The notes beneath the pieces were generated by a model, which was not told the DNA's origin, searched no databases, and saw only the letters and a program-made list of their open reading frames with translations. 64,000 nucleotides of DNA, taken from contig CAIUVX010000184.1 in the NCBI GenBank assembly GCA_903902705.1, forward strand, positions 1-64,000, in the 5' to 3' direction. Origin of the DNA: an uncultured Methylococcales bacterium. GTDB lineage: Bacteria > Pseudomonadota > Gammaproteobacteria > Methylococcales > Methylomonadaceae. Positions 38,375 to 48,276 of the stretch are shown one piece after another. Each line of letters begins with the position of its first letter. The stretch's first letter is position 1. The position numbers and the translations under genes are program-made.

Positions 38375-39372
38375 TGAAAGTGGCGCGCCTTCTTTTGGGG
38401 CTAGCAATTAGTGGATTGTGTCTTTGGCTGGTACTCAGTAAATTCTCAGGGAATGCAAACACCGCCATTATCATGGCGAAAATAGAGGATGTCAGCCTTA
38501 TGTGGGTTTTAATTGCTCTCGGTGGTTTGATATTTAGCTATCCTTTAAATACACTGCGCTTAAATTATGTCTTATCCTTTGACGAGGCGTGTTCCTGTAA
38601 TTTCTTGCAAGTTCTCCCTATAGTTTGGGTAAGTTCATTCTTATCTTTGGCTGTGCCTTCGCCTGCTTTTTCTGACGGTATTAGAGCGGCATTATTGCGT
38701 ACCACACGAGTTTCAAATTTATCATTGGCGGTTCGAGCAGTACTTATTGATCGTGCTGTAGGGTTAATTTATACGCTTGGGCTTGCAGGTATATTCCTTT
38801 TGATTCTTCCTGCCAACATGAATTCTGAACTCGCTGATTATTGGGGCATCGCTTTTTTGGTAGTTTTTTTGGGTACAACGGCAACAATCTTTCTTGGTTC
38901 AAAATTAGTCAATAATATCCAGCTTTTTGCACGCTTACGAAGTTTGTTTAATGGTATGCATCATTTAATGAAAAATCCAAGGATGGTGCTTTTATTTTTG
39001 GGTTTTGCGCTGGCAAATACAATTATCTCAGCGATTAGTTTATGGTGTTTAGCACGAGGTTTTTCTGTAGATATCAGCTTTTGGGTTTTTTTCGTTTTTA
39101 CCCCAGCGATTCTGATTGTTAATAATCTACCATTTTTTTATCAGGGATTTGGAGGTCGGGAGGCTACGATGTTGTTTATATTCAGCCACTATCCATCAGC
39201 AATGAACCCTGATTTAGTTTTAATTGTATCATTGCTTAGTGGGGCGATAATGATGGTTTCGGCATTAATTGGCTCAATATTTCTGCCATTTCTTCTATTG
39301 CACAGGAATGATTCCTCATTATCTCAAACTGATTATGATGCACAAAATATTCGAGAGGAAAGTTTTAAATGA
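38371..39372 (+). CDS. Lysylphosphatidylglycerol synthase TM region-like/UPF0104 membrane protein
   Basis: Polytopic membrane protein; PAFSDGIRAALLRTTRVSNLSLAVRAVLIDRAVGLIYTLGLAGIFLL and FYQGFGGREATMLFIF motifs. Confidence 0.8.
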   Translation: MMKVARLLLGLAISGLCLWLVLSKFSGNANTAIIMAKIEDVSLMWVLIALGGLIFSYPLNTLRLNYVLSFDEACSCNFLQVLPIVWVSSFLSLAVPSPAFSDGIRAALLRTTRVSNLSLAVRAVLIDRAVGLIYTLGLAGIFLLILPANMNSELADYWGIAFLVVFLGTTATIFLGSKLVNNIQLFARLRSLFNGMHHLMKNPRMVLLFLGFALANTIISAISLWCLARGFSVDISFWVFFVFTPAILIVNNLPFFYQGFGGREATMLFIFSHYPSAMNPDLVLIVSLLSGAIMMVSALIGSIFLPFLLLHRNDSSLSQTDYDAQNIREESFK

Positions 39373-40325
39373 ATTTTATTGTGACAGGTTGTGCTGGTTT
39401 TATCGGTAGTACCTTGGTTGATCGTTTGTTAGCAGAGGGTCATCAAGTGACGGGGATTGATAATTTCTCCACAGGTCAGCGGCGGTTCCTCGAAGGGGCG
39501 TTAGCGTGTCCAAGTTTCCGACTTGTTTGTTGTGATTTGCTTGATCTTGACGCATTGAAGCAGGCATTTATTGGTGGCGACGCGGTTTTTCATCTTGCGG
39601 CGAATGCCGATGTTCGTTTCGGCACGGAACATCCGCGCAAGGATTTGGAGCAAAACACTATTGCTACTTACAATGTTCTGGAAGCTATGCGGGCAAATGA
39701 CATTAAAAAAATCGCCTTTTCATCAACTGGCTCGGTTTATGGCGAAGCACCTGTTGTTCCAACGCCAGAAGATGGAGCATTTCCTATTCAGACCTCGCTT
39801 TATGGTGCGTCTAAGGCAGCAGGAGAAGGCTTGATTGCTGCTTACTGCGAAGGTTTTGGTTTTCAATCTTGGATTTTTCGCTTCGTTTCCATCCTCGGTG
39901 AACGTTATACCCACGGTCATGTCTTCGATTTCTACCAAAAATTGAAAGCTGATCCTTCGCGTTTGCCAGTGCTTGGTAATGGCAAACAACGGAAATCTTA
40001 CTTGTATGTTCAAGACTGCATTGATGCCATCTTGCTGGCTATGGATAAAGCCACTGATAAGGTCAATATCTTTAATCTGGGTGTCGATGGCTATTGCGAA
40101 CTTAATGATTCTATCGGCTGGATTTGCGAAGAATTGAGTCTTAAGCCGCAGTTAGACTATTCGGGCGGCGACCGTGGCTGGATTGGTGATAATCCATTCA
40201 TTTTTCTGGAAACGAAAAAGATTCAGTCACTAGGATGGAAACCAAAGCTAAGTATTCGTGATGGCGTGATTAAGACAGTTGAATATTTACGCGAAAATGA
40301 ATGGGTATTCGAGGCGAGGGATTGA
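39369..40325 (+). CDS. NAD-dependent epimerase (UDP-glucose 4-epimerase-like)
   Basis: FIVTGCAGFIGSTLVDRLLAEGHQVTGIDNFSTGQRRFLEGA, FSSTGSVYGEAPVVPTPED, SLYGASKAAGEGLIAAYCEGFG. Confidence 0.93.
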   Translation: MNFIVTGCAGFIGSTLVDRLLAEGHQVTGIDNFSTGQRRFLEGALACPSFRLVCCDLLDLDALKQAFIGGDAVFHLAANADVRFGTEHPRKDLEQNTIATYNVLEAMRANDIKKIAFSSTGSVYGEAPVVPTPEDGAFPIQTSLYGASKAAGEGLIAAYCEGFGFQSWIFRFVSILGERYTHGHVFDFYQKLKADPSRLPVLGNGKQRKSYLYVQDCIDAILLAMDKATDKVNIFNLGVDGYCELNDSIGWICEELSLKPQLDYSGGDRGWIGDNPFIFLETKKIQSLGWKPKLSIRDGVIKTVEYLRENEWVFEARD

Positions 40326-41632
40326 TGATGAAAGTGTGTGTGCAAGGTCTCTGGCATTTGGGTTCAGTAACTGCTGCTGGCTTGGCATCCGTTGGTCATG
40401 ATGTTGTAGGACTCGATCCAGATCAAAAAACTATTGATAGTTTGAATCAAGGTAAGGCTCCGCTTTTTGAACCTAATTTGGATGATCTTTTACAAACAGG
40501 AATTACCAAAGGACGATTGCGTTTTACGACTACCATAACTGATGCGGCTGTTGATGCTGAGGTGCTATGGGTCACCTTTGATACCCCCGTTGATGATGAC
40601 GATCGAGCCGATGTCGATTTTGTTCTGAATCAAATTAAAAGTATCTTGCCAGTGCTGTCCGATGGCACTGTTGTTTTAGTGTCCTCTCAAATGCCAGTTG
40701 GCTCGATTCGTAAGCTTGAAGCTTTTGCTTGTGAGAATCTAGCGAATAAACATCTTAGCTTTGCCTGTTCCCCAGAAAACCTTCGTTTAGGCAAAGCATT
40801 GGATGTGTTTTTAAATCCTGATCGAATAGTGGTTGGTGTGCGTACAGAAGAGGCAAGGAGCAAACTGGAAAAATTGTTACTGCCCATCACCGACAGAATT
40901 GAATGGATGTCCGTAGAATCGGCAGAAATGACCAAGCACGCAATTAACGCATTTTTGGCAACATCAGTCACGTTTGCTAATGAGATAGCCTCGATTTGCG
41001 AGTTGGTTGGCGCAGATGCTAAAGAAGTCGAACGCGGATTGAAAACTGAAACACGGATTGGTTCTAAGGCTTATCTTTCTCCTGGTGGACCATTTGCGGG
41101 GGGTACGTTAGCTCGTGATATTGAATTTCTTGGAATAGAAAGCCAAGCAAAACAGTTGATAACACCACTCCTTACCTCGGTCAAGGTCAGTAATGATGAA
41201 CACAAGAATTGGGTACGTCGTAAATTACTGGAGAGATTCCCTGACTTAAAAGGAGTCACGGTCGCTATTTGGGGATTAACCTATAAGCCCAATACAGATA
41301 CCTTGCGCCGCTCTCTTGCTGTAGAGTTATGCGATTGGTTAATAGAGCGGGGAGCTAGTGTGCAGGTGCATGATCCAGTTGTTCGGCAGTTACCCGAAAG
41401 TTGGCTCGGTCATGTAGTCAGCTATGCAAGCGCATTAGACGCGGTACTTGAGGCGGATGTGCTAGTCGTTGGTACTGAGTGGCTGGAATTTCGTCAAGAA
41501 GCTGCAAATCTGCTCTCTGCTGCTAAGCCTAATCTTGTCATCATTGATGCTAACCGACATCTGCAAACAGCTGTGGTGTCTTTGGGGTTGGGATACGTTG
41601 CCGTCGGTACGCCACTGACAAGCGAGGGATAA
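40325..41632 (+). CDS. UDP-glucose/GDP-mannose dehydrogenase family protein
   Basis: VCVQGLWHLGSVTAAGLASVGHDVVGLDPD, SPENLRLGKALDVFLNPDRIVVG, AEMTKHAINAFLATSVTFANEIA, GLTYKPNTDTLRRSLAVEL. Confidence 0.9.
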   Translation: MMKVCVQGLWHLGSVTAAGLASVGHDVVGLDPDQKTIDSLNQGKAPLFEPNLDDLLQTGITKGRLRFTTTITDAAVDAEVLWVTFDTPVDDDDRADVDFVLNQIKSILPVLSDGTVVLVSSQMPVGSIRKLEAFACENLANKHLSFACSPENLRLGKALDVFLNPDRIVVGVRTEEARSKLEKLLLPITDRIEWMSVESAEMTKHAINAFLATSVTFANEIASICELVGADAKEVERGLKTETRIGSKAYLSPGGPFAGGTLARDIEFLGIESQAKQLITPLLTSVKVSNDEHKNWVRRKLLERFPDLKGVTVAIWGLTYKPNTDTLRRSLAVELCDWLIERGASVQVHDPVVRQLPESWLGHVVSYASALDAVLEADVLVVGTEWLEFRQEAANLLSAAKPNLVIIDANRHLQTAVVSLGLGYVAVGTPLTSEG

Positions 41633-41634
41633 GT

Positions 41635-42510
41635 ATGGAAAAAGTATTATTAGGAAAAGTGGCGATTATCACAGGTGCCAATCAAGGACTGGGGCTGGAA
41701 ATTGCCAGAAGCTATGTGCTGGCAGGAGCTGATGTGATATTATGCGCACGCAATGCCGCTTTGCTACAGGAAGTTCAGAGCAATCTCAGTGAGTTGGTAA
41801 CACCTACGCAAAAAGTCTTGATCAAAGTATGTGATGTTTCGGTTGAAACGGATGTACAGGCTCTGGTGAACGAGACACTCACTCAGCTTGGCGGTTGCCA
41901 TATTCTTGTGAATAACGCAGGTGTCTATGGACCCAAAGGTGAAATTGAAGAAATTGATTGGGCTGAATGGATTAAAGCGATTGAAATTAATGTTTTTGGT
42001 TCAGTTTTAATGTGTCGGGCGATTTTGCCGCATTTTAAAGAGCAAGGTTACGGAAAAGTGATTCAGCTTTCGGGTGGTGGGGCAACCAACCCGCTACCGC
42101 GAATCAGTGCTTATGCAGTGTCTAAAGCGGCGATAGTTCGGTTTATTGAAACACTTGCTGAAGAGGTTCGTGGCAGTGGTATTGATGTAAATGCGCTTGC
42201 GCCAGGTGCTTTAAACACCCGTATGCTTGGTGAGATTCTCGAAGCGGGTCCTGAAAAAGTGGGCAAGGATTTCTATGAGCGTTCGTTAAAACAAAAAGAA
42301 GCAGGAGGTACTCAGTTGGGTCTGGGTGCCGATTTGGCTTTATTTCTTGCATCTGCGGCGAGCGATGGTATCACTGGAAAACTCATTAGCGCGGTTTGGG
42401 ATAACTGGGAGCATTGGTCTGAGCATAAGAATGAATTATCGTCAAGCGATGTTTACACCCTGCGCCGCATTGCTGGGCGGGATCGTGGTTTTTTGTGGGG
42501 TGATAAATGA
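41635..42510 (+). CDS. SDR-family oxidoreductase
   Basis: VAIITGANQGLGLEIARSYVLAGADVILCARN, ILVNNAGVYGPKGEIEEIDW, ISAYAVSKAAIVRF. Confidence 0.92.
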   Translation: MEKVLLGKVAIITGANQGLGLEIARSYVLAGADVILCARNAALLQEVQSNLSELVTPTQKVLIKVCDVSVETDVQALVNETLTQLGGCHILVNNAGVYGPKGEIEEIDWAEWIKAIEINVFGSVLMCRAILPHFKEQGYGKVIQLSGGGATNPLPRISAYAVSKAAIVRFIETLAEEVRGSGIDVNALAPGALNTRMLGEILEAGPEKVGKDFYERSLKQKEAGGTQLGLGADLALFLASAASDGITGKLISAVWDNWEHWSEHKNELSSSDVYTLRRIAGRDRGFLWGDK

Positions 42511-43499
42511 GTTACGGTATTGGTATTATCGGTTGCGGCTTGATTGGTCAAAAACGATCCAAAGCGTTGGGTGATGGAAGGCTACTCGCTTGTGCAGACA
42601 TTAATGAAGCCAAGGCAAAAATAGTTGCGGGTAGCAGTGGAGCTAAAGTTTTTACTGATTGGCGAGAGCTTTTGGCTCTCCCCGAAATTGAGATTGTTAT
42701 TATTGCCACCCTGCACGATTCATTAGCTGAAATCACTCTGGCTGCGGTCGAGGCAAGTAAGCACATACTGGTGGAAAAGCCAGCGGCACGTTCGACGGCT
42801 GAACTGGAACCAGTAATAATCGCTGCTGAAAAACACGGTGTCAAAGTTCATGTGGGCTTTAACCACCGTTATCATCGCGCCTTGCTTAAGGCAAAAGATA
42901 TTGTTGATTCTGGCGAACTGGGCGAATTAATGTTTATCCGCGCTCGTTACGGGCATGGTGCGCGAATTGGTTACGACAGGGAGTGGCGTGCGAATCCCGT
43001 ACTTTCTGGCGGTGGTGAATTAATTGATCAAGGACCGCATCTGATTGACCTTTCACGTTGGTTTCTCGGAGACTTTACTGAGATACAAGGTTTTGCTCAT
43101 ACCTACTACTGGGATATGCCCGTTGATGACAATGGTTTCATGATACTTAAGACTCCGAAGCAGCAGGTCGCATTTCTTCATGCTTCATGCACTGAGTGGA
43201 AAAATATGTTTTCAATGGAAATTTATGGTCGGGATGGCAAGCTAGATATTTCAGGACTAGGTGGCAGTTATGGTGTGGAACGGCTCACTCATTACAAAAT
43301 GTTACCTGAAATGGGTCCGCCAGAAACAACATCTTGGGAATTCCCCATGACTGATAATTCTTGGGACGTTGAGATAGCTGATTTTTATGATGATATTCGT
43401 CTGAATCGTCTTCCAGCATCTGGGTTAAGTGATGCTTATGCGGCATTGAAAATTATTGAACAAATTTATAAGGAGTCTGGTTATGATCATTGCGCGTAG
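42507..43499 (+). CDS. Gfo/Idh/MocA-family oxidoreductase
   Basis: GIGIIGCGLIGQKRSKAL, IIATLHDSLAEITLAAVEASKHILVEKPAARSTAEL, GFNHRYHRALLKAKDIVDSGELGELMFIRARYGHG. Confidence 0.93.
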   Translation: MSYGIGIIGCGLIGQKRSKALGDGRLLACADINEAKAKIVAGSSGAKVFTDWRELLALPEIEIVIIATLHDSLAEITLAAVEASKHILVEKPAARSTAELEPVIIAAEKHGVKVHVGFNHRYHRALLKAKDIVDSGELGELMFIRARYGHGARIGYDREWRANPVLSGGGELIDQGPHLIDLSRWFLGDFTEIQGFAHTYYWDMPVDDNGFMILKTPKQQVAFLHASCTEWKNMFSMEIYGRDGKLDISGLGGSYGVERLTHYKMLPEMGPPETTSWEFPMTDNSWDVEIADFYDDIRLNRLPASGLSDAYAALKIIEQIYKESGYDHCA

Positions 43500-44466
43500 T
43501 CCTTTACGCATTACCTTAGGCGGCGGTGGCACTGATTTGCCATCTTATTACCGTGAGCATGAGGGGTTTTTGCTAGCGGCAGCTATTGATAAGTATGTGT
43601 ATGTGAATGTGATGCGTCCGTTTACATCAGGTATCTATCTCAAATACTCACAGTTGGAACACGTTGATCACATTGCCGATGTTAAACATCCTATCATTCG
43701 TGAATCCTTGCGGTTGCTTGATTTCAAGACACCGCAGATAGAAATTACTACCTTGGCGGATATTCCAGCGGGTACAGGTCTTGGATCTTCTGGCAGTTTT
43801 ACTACAGCGTTGTTAAAAGCTCTTTATGCCCATCGTCGCCGACCTCTGCACCAAGAGGAGTTGGCAGAGCTTGCCTGTCACATCGAAATTGATCGTTTGG
43901 GTGAGCCTGTTGGTAAGCAGGATCAATATGCGGCTGCATTCGGTGGTGTAACCTGCTTTACTTTTCACAAGGATGATAGAGTGACGGCAAGACCACTGAA
44001 TATAGGCATGGATACCTATTTTGATCTGGAAGATAATTTACTGCTGTTTTTTACAGGATATTCGCGCAGTGCGGGTAGTATCTTAAAGGATCAGAACGAC
44101 CGCACTAAAGTCAGTGATGATGATATGCTCAAAAATCTCCATTATGTTAAGGAATTGGGCTATCAGAGTAAGGACGCGCTTGAAAAGGGTGATACCGTGG
44201 CTTTTGGTGAGATTATGCACACCCATTGGCTACATAAAAAGCAACGATCTACTGGTATGAGTAATCCTCAAATTGATGAGTGGTATGACTTAGCCATGAA
44301 TAATGGCGCAGTGGGTGGCAAGCTAGTGGGTGCAGGCGGTGGTGGATTCTTGATGTTTATGGCGAAGGATCGTAACAAGCTAAGACACGCGATGACTAAG
44401 GCAGGGCTTGAGGAAGTTAGATTCCGCTTTGATTTTGAGGGTAGCTCAGTCGTATTGTCATCCTAA
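43483..44466 (+). CDS. hddA: GHMP kinase, D-glycero-D-manno-heptose 7-phosphate kinase-like
   Basis: MIIARSPLRITLGGGGTDLPSYYREHEGFLLAAAIDKYVYV, DIPAGTGLGSSGSFTTALLKAL, GEPVGKQDQYAAAFGGV, KLVGAGGGGFLMF. Confidence 0.88.
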   Translation: MIIARSPLRITLGGGGTDLPSYYREHEGFLLAAAIDKYVYVNVMRPFTSGIYLKYSQLEHVDHIADVKHPIIRESLRLLDFKTPQIEITTLADIPAGTGLGSSGSFTTALLKALYAHRRRPLHQEELAELACHIEIDRLGEPVGKQDQYAAAFGGVTCFTFHKDDRVTARPLNIGMDTYFDLEDNLLLFFTGYSRSAGSILKDQNDRTKVSDDDMLKNLHYVKELGYQSKDALEKGDTVAFGEIMHTHWLHKKQRSTGMSNPQIDEWYDLAMNNGAVGGKLVGAGGGGFLMFMAKDRNKLRHAMTKAGLEEVRFRFDFEGSSVVLSS

Positions 44467-45161
44467 TGTTGCCCGTCGCAATTTTAGCGGGTGGTCTGGC
44501 TAAGCGTCTGAGACCTATTACAGAAACCATTCCGAAAGCTTTGGTTGAAGTGGCGGGGCGACCCTTTATTGAATGGCAACTTGATTATTTGCATAGCCAA
44601 GGTGTGGCGCATATTGTGTTGTGCCTCGGCTATCTAGGTGAACAGGTTGAAAACTTGATTGGAGATGGTCAACGGTTTGGGCTTAAAGTTGACTATTCCT
44701 ATGATGGTGAGCGTTTATTGGGTACGGGCGGCGCAATTAAAAAGGCATTACCATTACTGGGTGATGCCTTTTTCGTATTTTATGGGGATTCCTATCTGCC
44801 CATTGGGTTCATTGATGTCGAAAAGTGTTTCCTAGCACACGATCAGCCAACACTGATGACGGTGCTTAAAAATGGCGACCGCTGGGATAGGAGCAATGTG
44901 CTGTTCAGTGAAGGTAAATTGATTGAATACAATAAGCACGCCCCCTCTGAAAACATGGCTTATATCGATTACGGACTTGGCGTACTATCAGCCGATGTGC
45001 TGCTAGACTACCCTGAAGACCAAGCATTTGACCTCGCTGAGCTTTATCACCGCCTATCCTTAGATGGACGACTGGCTGGTTATGAAGTATTTGAGCGATT
45101 TTATGAAATTGGCTCCCTTGAGGGGCTGAAAGAGACAGAAGAATATCTTCAGAGGCATTGA
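44466..45161 (+). CDS. hddC: Sugar-1-phosphate nucleotidyltransferase, D-glycero-D-manno-heptose 1-phosphate guanylyltransferase-like
   Basis: VAILAGGLAKRLRPITETIPKALVEVAGRPFIEWQLDYL, LGTGGAIKKALPLLGDAFFVFYGDSYL; operon context. Confidence 0.85.
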   Translation: MLPVAILAGGLAKRLRPITETIPKALVEVAGRPFIEWQLDYLHSQGVAHIVLCLGYLGEQVENLIGDGQRFGLKVDYSYDGERLLGTGGAIKKALPLLGDAFFVFYGDSYLPIGFIDVEKCFLAHDQPTLMTVLKNGDRWDRSNVLFSEGKLIEYNKHAPSENMAYIDYGLGVLSADVLLDYPEDQAFDLAELYHRLSLDGRLAGYEVFERFYEIGSLEGLKETEEYLQRH

Positions 45162-45164
45162 AAA

Positions 45165-45764
45165 ATGAATTACACACAACAGCATATTAATGAAGCCATC
45201 ACCATCCTCAATACGATAGATATAGATGCTATCGAAAAGATGGCAGAGCTTTTGGCGACTGTTAAGCAAGATCAAGGGCGGATATTTTTTCTAGGTGTTG
45301 GCGGTAGCGCGGGCAACTGTTCTCACGCAGTGAACGATTTTCGTAAGATAGTGGGCATTGAGTCTTATGCCCCTACCGACAATGTATCAGAATTGACCGC
45401 TCGAACCAATGATGAAGGTTGGGCTACTATATTTGTCGAATGGTTAAAAATCAGTCGATTAAATCCAAAGGATACACTATTCATCTTGTCTGTTGGGGGC
45501 GGTGATTTGGAAAAGAACATCAGTCCAAATCTGGTTGAGGCACTAAAGTATGCCAAGTCGGTAGGTGCTAAAATAACGGGTATTGTGGGACGCAATGGCG
45601 GTTATACAGCAAAAGTGGCTGATGTCTGCGTTATCATTCCGACAGCAAACGTAGCGACAATTACTCCGCACTCTGAAGCATTTCAGGCAGTTGTATGGCA
45701 CTTATTAGTATCACACCCCAAGCTCAAAGCCAATGATACCAAGTGGGAGTCGGAGGTTAAATGA
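45165..45764 (+). CDS. gmhA: SIS-domain phosphoheptose isomerase-like
   Basis: RIFFLGVGGSAGNCSHAVNDFRKIVG, LFILSVGGGDLEKNISPNLVEALKYAKSVGAKITGIVGRNGGY, PHSEAFQAVVWHLLVSHPKL. Confidence 0.85.
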   Translation: MNYTQQHINEAITILNTIDIDAIEKMAELLATVKQDQGRIFFLGVGGSAGNCSHAVNDFRKIVGIESYAPTDNVSELTARTNDEGWATIFVEWLKISRLNPKDTLFILSVGGGDLEKNISPNLVEALKYAKSVGAKITGIVGRNGGYTAKVADVCVIIPTANVATITPHSEAFQAVVWHLLVSHPKLKANDTKWESEVK

Positions 45765-46327
45765 GCTTAGATGTTACCAAGAAGGCATGTGCTATTTTCC
45801 TTGATCGTGATGGTGTATTGAATCGTGCTTTGGTACGCGACGGACTACCCTATCCACCACGAGAGCTGGCTGAAGTTGAAATCCTATCAGGTGTTACCGA
45901 AGCACTCTTGAGTCTGAAAGCCGCAGGATATATATTAATTACTGTATCCAATCAGCCTGATGTAGCACGCGGCACACTGACACGCGACACCGTTGAGTCT
46001 ATTAATTCCTATCTTGGTGAGCGGTTGCCGATGGATCAATTCATTATGTGTTATCACGATAGCGGTGACGGCTGCGAGTGCCGAAAACCTAAATCGGGGA
46101 TGTTACACGAAGGTGCGGCTAAATTTAACATTGACCTAAGCGAAAGCTACATGATTGGTGATCGTTGGCGGGATGTGGAAGCTGGTAAAAACGCTGGTTG
46201 TAAGACCATTTTTATCGACTATGGCTATAACGAAAAACAGCCAGATTCATACGATTTTGTTGCAGGCTCTTTATTTGAAGCCGCTCAAATAATTTTATCA
46301 GTGGAGAAAGACCGTGAAGACCGTTGA
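45761..46327 (+). CDS. gmhB: HAD phosphatase, D-glycero-D-manno-heptose 1,7-bisphosphate 7-phosphatase-like
   Basis: AIFLDRDGVLNRALVRDGLPYPPREL, ITVSNQPDVARGTLTRDTVE, CECRKPKSGMLHEGAAKFNIDLSESYMIGDRWRDVEAGKNAGC. Confidence 0.9.
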   Translation: MSLDVTKKACAIFLDRDGVLNRALVRDGLPYPPRELAEVEILSGVTEALLSLKAAGYILITVSNQPDVARGTLTRDTVESINSYLGERLPMDQFIMCYHDSGDGCECRKPKSGMLHEGAAKFNIDLSESYMIGDRWRDVEAGKNAGCKTIFIDYGYNEKQPDSYDFVAGSLFEAAQIILSVEKDREDR

Positions 46328-47030
46328 ACAATTGAATATAAAAATCTTCGCAGATGGAGCGGACAAGGAAGGTATGCTGGATATGTATGCAAAGTCTTTC
46401 ATCAAGGGATTGACGACAAATCCTACCTTGATGAACAAAGCGGGGATTAGAGACTATAAATCATTCGCTCTGGAAATTCTGTCAGAGATCAGAGATAAGC
46501 CATTATCTTTTGAGGTGTTCTCGGATGACTTTGTTGATATGGAACGTCAAGCACGCGAGATTGCTAGCTGGGGTGATAATGTTTACGTCAAAATACCCGT
46601 CACCAATACCAAAAAGGAGACCTGTTATGCCCTTGTTGAAAAATTGGCATCACAAAAAGTTAAATTGAACGTCACCGCATTGATGACGTTAGATCAAGTG
46701 CGTGATGTGGTTGCTGTACTGAATCCAGATGTACCGAGTTATGTGTCAGTATTTGCAGGACGCATTGCTGATACGGGACGCGATCCTATACCCTTGATGA
46801 CTGACGCAGTTGAATTACTAAAAGCATCACCCGCAGCTGAACTTATCTGGGCAAGTCCAAGAGAACTTTTAAATATATTCCAAGCAGATGCTATTGGATG
46901 CCATATCATAACGGTCACCAACGATATACTAAAGAAGCTTTCTCAAGTTGGATATAATCTGGATGAGTTTTCTTTGGATACGGTCAAAATGTTTTATAGC
47001 GATGCACGCGCAGCAGGATATACGTTATAA
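46314..47030 (+). CDS. Transaldolase (GTG start)
   Basis: LNIKIFADGADKEGMLDMYAKSFIKGLTTNPTLMNKAG, VYVKIPVTN, KLNVTALMTLDQVRDV, YVSVFAGRIADTGRDP. Confidence 0.9.
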   Translation: MKTVEQLNIKIFADGADKEGMLDMYAKSFIKGLTTNPTLMNKAGIRDYKSFALEILSEIRDKPLSFEVFSDDFVDMERQAREIASWGDNVYVKIPVTNTKKETCYALVEKLASQKVKLNVTALMTLDQVRDVVAVLNPDVPSYVSVFAGRIADTGRDPIPLMTDAVELLKASPAAELIWASPRELLNIFQADAIGCHIITVTNDILKKLSQVGYNLDEFSLDTVKMFYSDARAAGYTL

Positions 47031-47452
47031 TAATCAGACAAACCTAAGTGGTTAAAACAAAGTTTCATGGAATATAAATTATGTAAGATACTGTATTTTA
47101 TAGGTTTATTTAAAACAAGATACCTGAAAACTTAGGTTTAACTACTTACATTCGCGACTGAAATGATCAAGGTAGCATGAGTTTATTCTGTTAGATAACA
47201 CGAATTTTGATAGGCAGAACGAGTCCACACTGCGGTTTTGATGTGAACTATTTTCAAATCTTGAGTAGATAATGATAACTTAACAAGCTAAAGCTGGTGG
47301 GTTAAATATAACGACTAAAGTCGGGATACGGGTCACAAGCCCCGTTTATGTCTCCGTCCTGTTGTATAAGCTAAGGCATAACAAAATGATTAGAGAAAAT
47401 CTTAAAAACTACAGATTTTTATTAGCTTTGTGGTCATTTCTGTATAATCAAT

Positions 47453-47738
47453 TTATATTGCGCTAGCTATATCATCGCCCTTGGGTTCAAAGTGATGTTC
47501 CAGATAATTCTTAATCATCTCTTCGGTCAATTCGCCAGAAGTGGCGCAAAAGTAGCCTCTTGCCCAAAAATGTCGCCCCCACTATCGCTTTTTTCAAATC
47601 AGGAAAACTTTCAAACAACTTCATCGAACACTTTCCTTTGATTCGCCTCATTATCTCGCTCGGTGCAATGTTCGGCGGCGCAAAGACAAAAATGGGCATC
47701 ATGATCCTGACTGACGACTCCTTTAGAAATGCTGCCAA
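47453..47738 (-). pseudogene. IS200/IS605-family tnpA (Y1 transposase) C-terminal part, frameshifted
   Basis: Minus-strand reading APPNIAPSEIMRRIKGKCSMKLFESFPDLKK then, after a frameshift, GRHFWARGYFCATSGELTEEMIKNYLEHHFEPKGDDIASAI*. Confidence 0.85.
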
Positions 47739-48276
47739 ATAAACCGCCTCCTGTGAATTTATCGATTATCTACACGCTACATTCAAATTCCATAAGCTAG
47801 TATTCAAAAAGATGAATTGATCATCGTGACCGTTTCGATGACGGTAAACGTGACGCAAGCAATTCATGCGTTTTAAGCCCGCAAAAACGTGTTCAATCGG
47901 CATTCTAAGGGCTGAAATGACACGGTTTTCTGCTTTTTCATCGGTCGTCAACTGTGCGTTTTTGGGCTTTTTCTTGGGCATCATCACGTTTTTATGGTGG
48001 TGTTGAACGTCTTGAAAGCCTTTGTCCAGCCACAGAGTTCGGTCGGGCGGAATAAATCGAAAGGAGGTTTCTTTATCAAAGAGTTTCTTATCGTGATAGT
48101 GACCCGCCTTAGTGGGGCTTAGAAAAAGAATCTTTTTTTCAAGATTCCCCATGACGATATTTTTGCGCGTGTGACAGCCTTGTTTGCCTGAATAGTGCTT
48201 ACGCTGAGTTTTTCCGTTACTTGAGCGTTGCGCTCAGTACCGTCAATCAGCAAGTCTTTCTCGTGCGGAAAAAGCT
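47731..48276 (-). mobile_element. IS5-family element copy 1, 5'-truncated, transposase frameshifted
   Basis: Terminal gctgccaaataa (47731-47742) and C-terminal transposase ORF 47766-48152 (DKETSFRFIPPDRTLWLDKGFQDVQ...RMPIEHVFAGLKRMNCLRHVYR). Confidence 0.85.
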
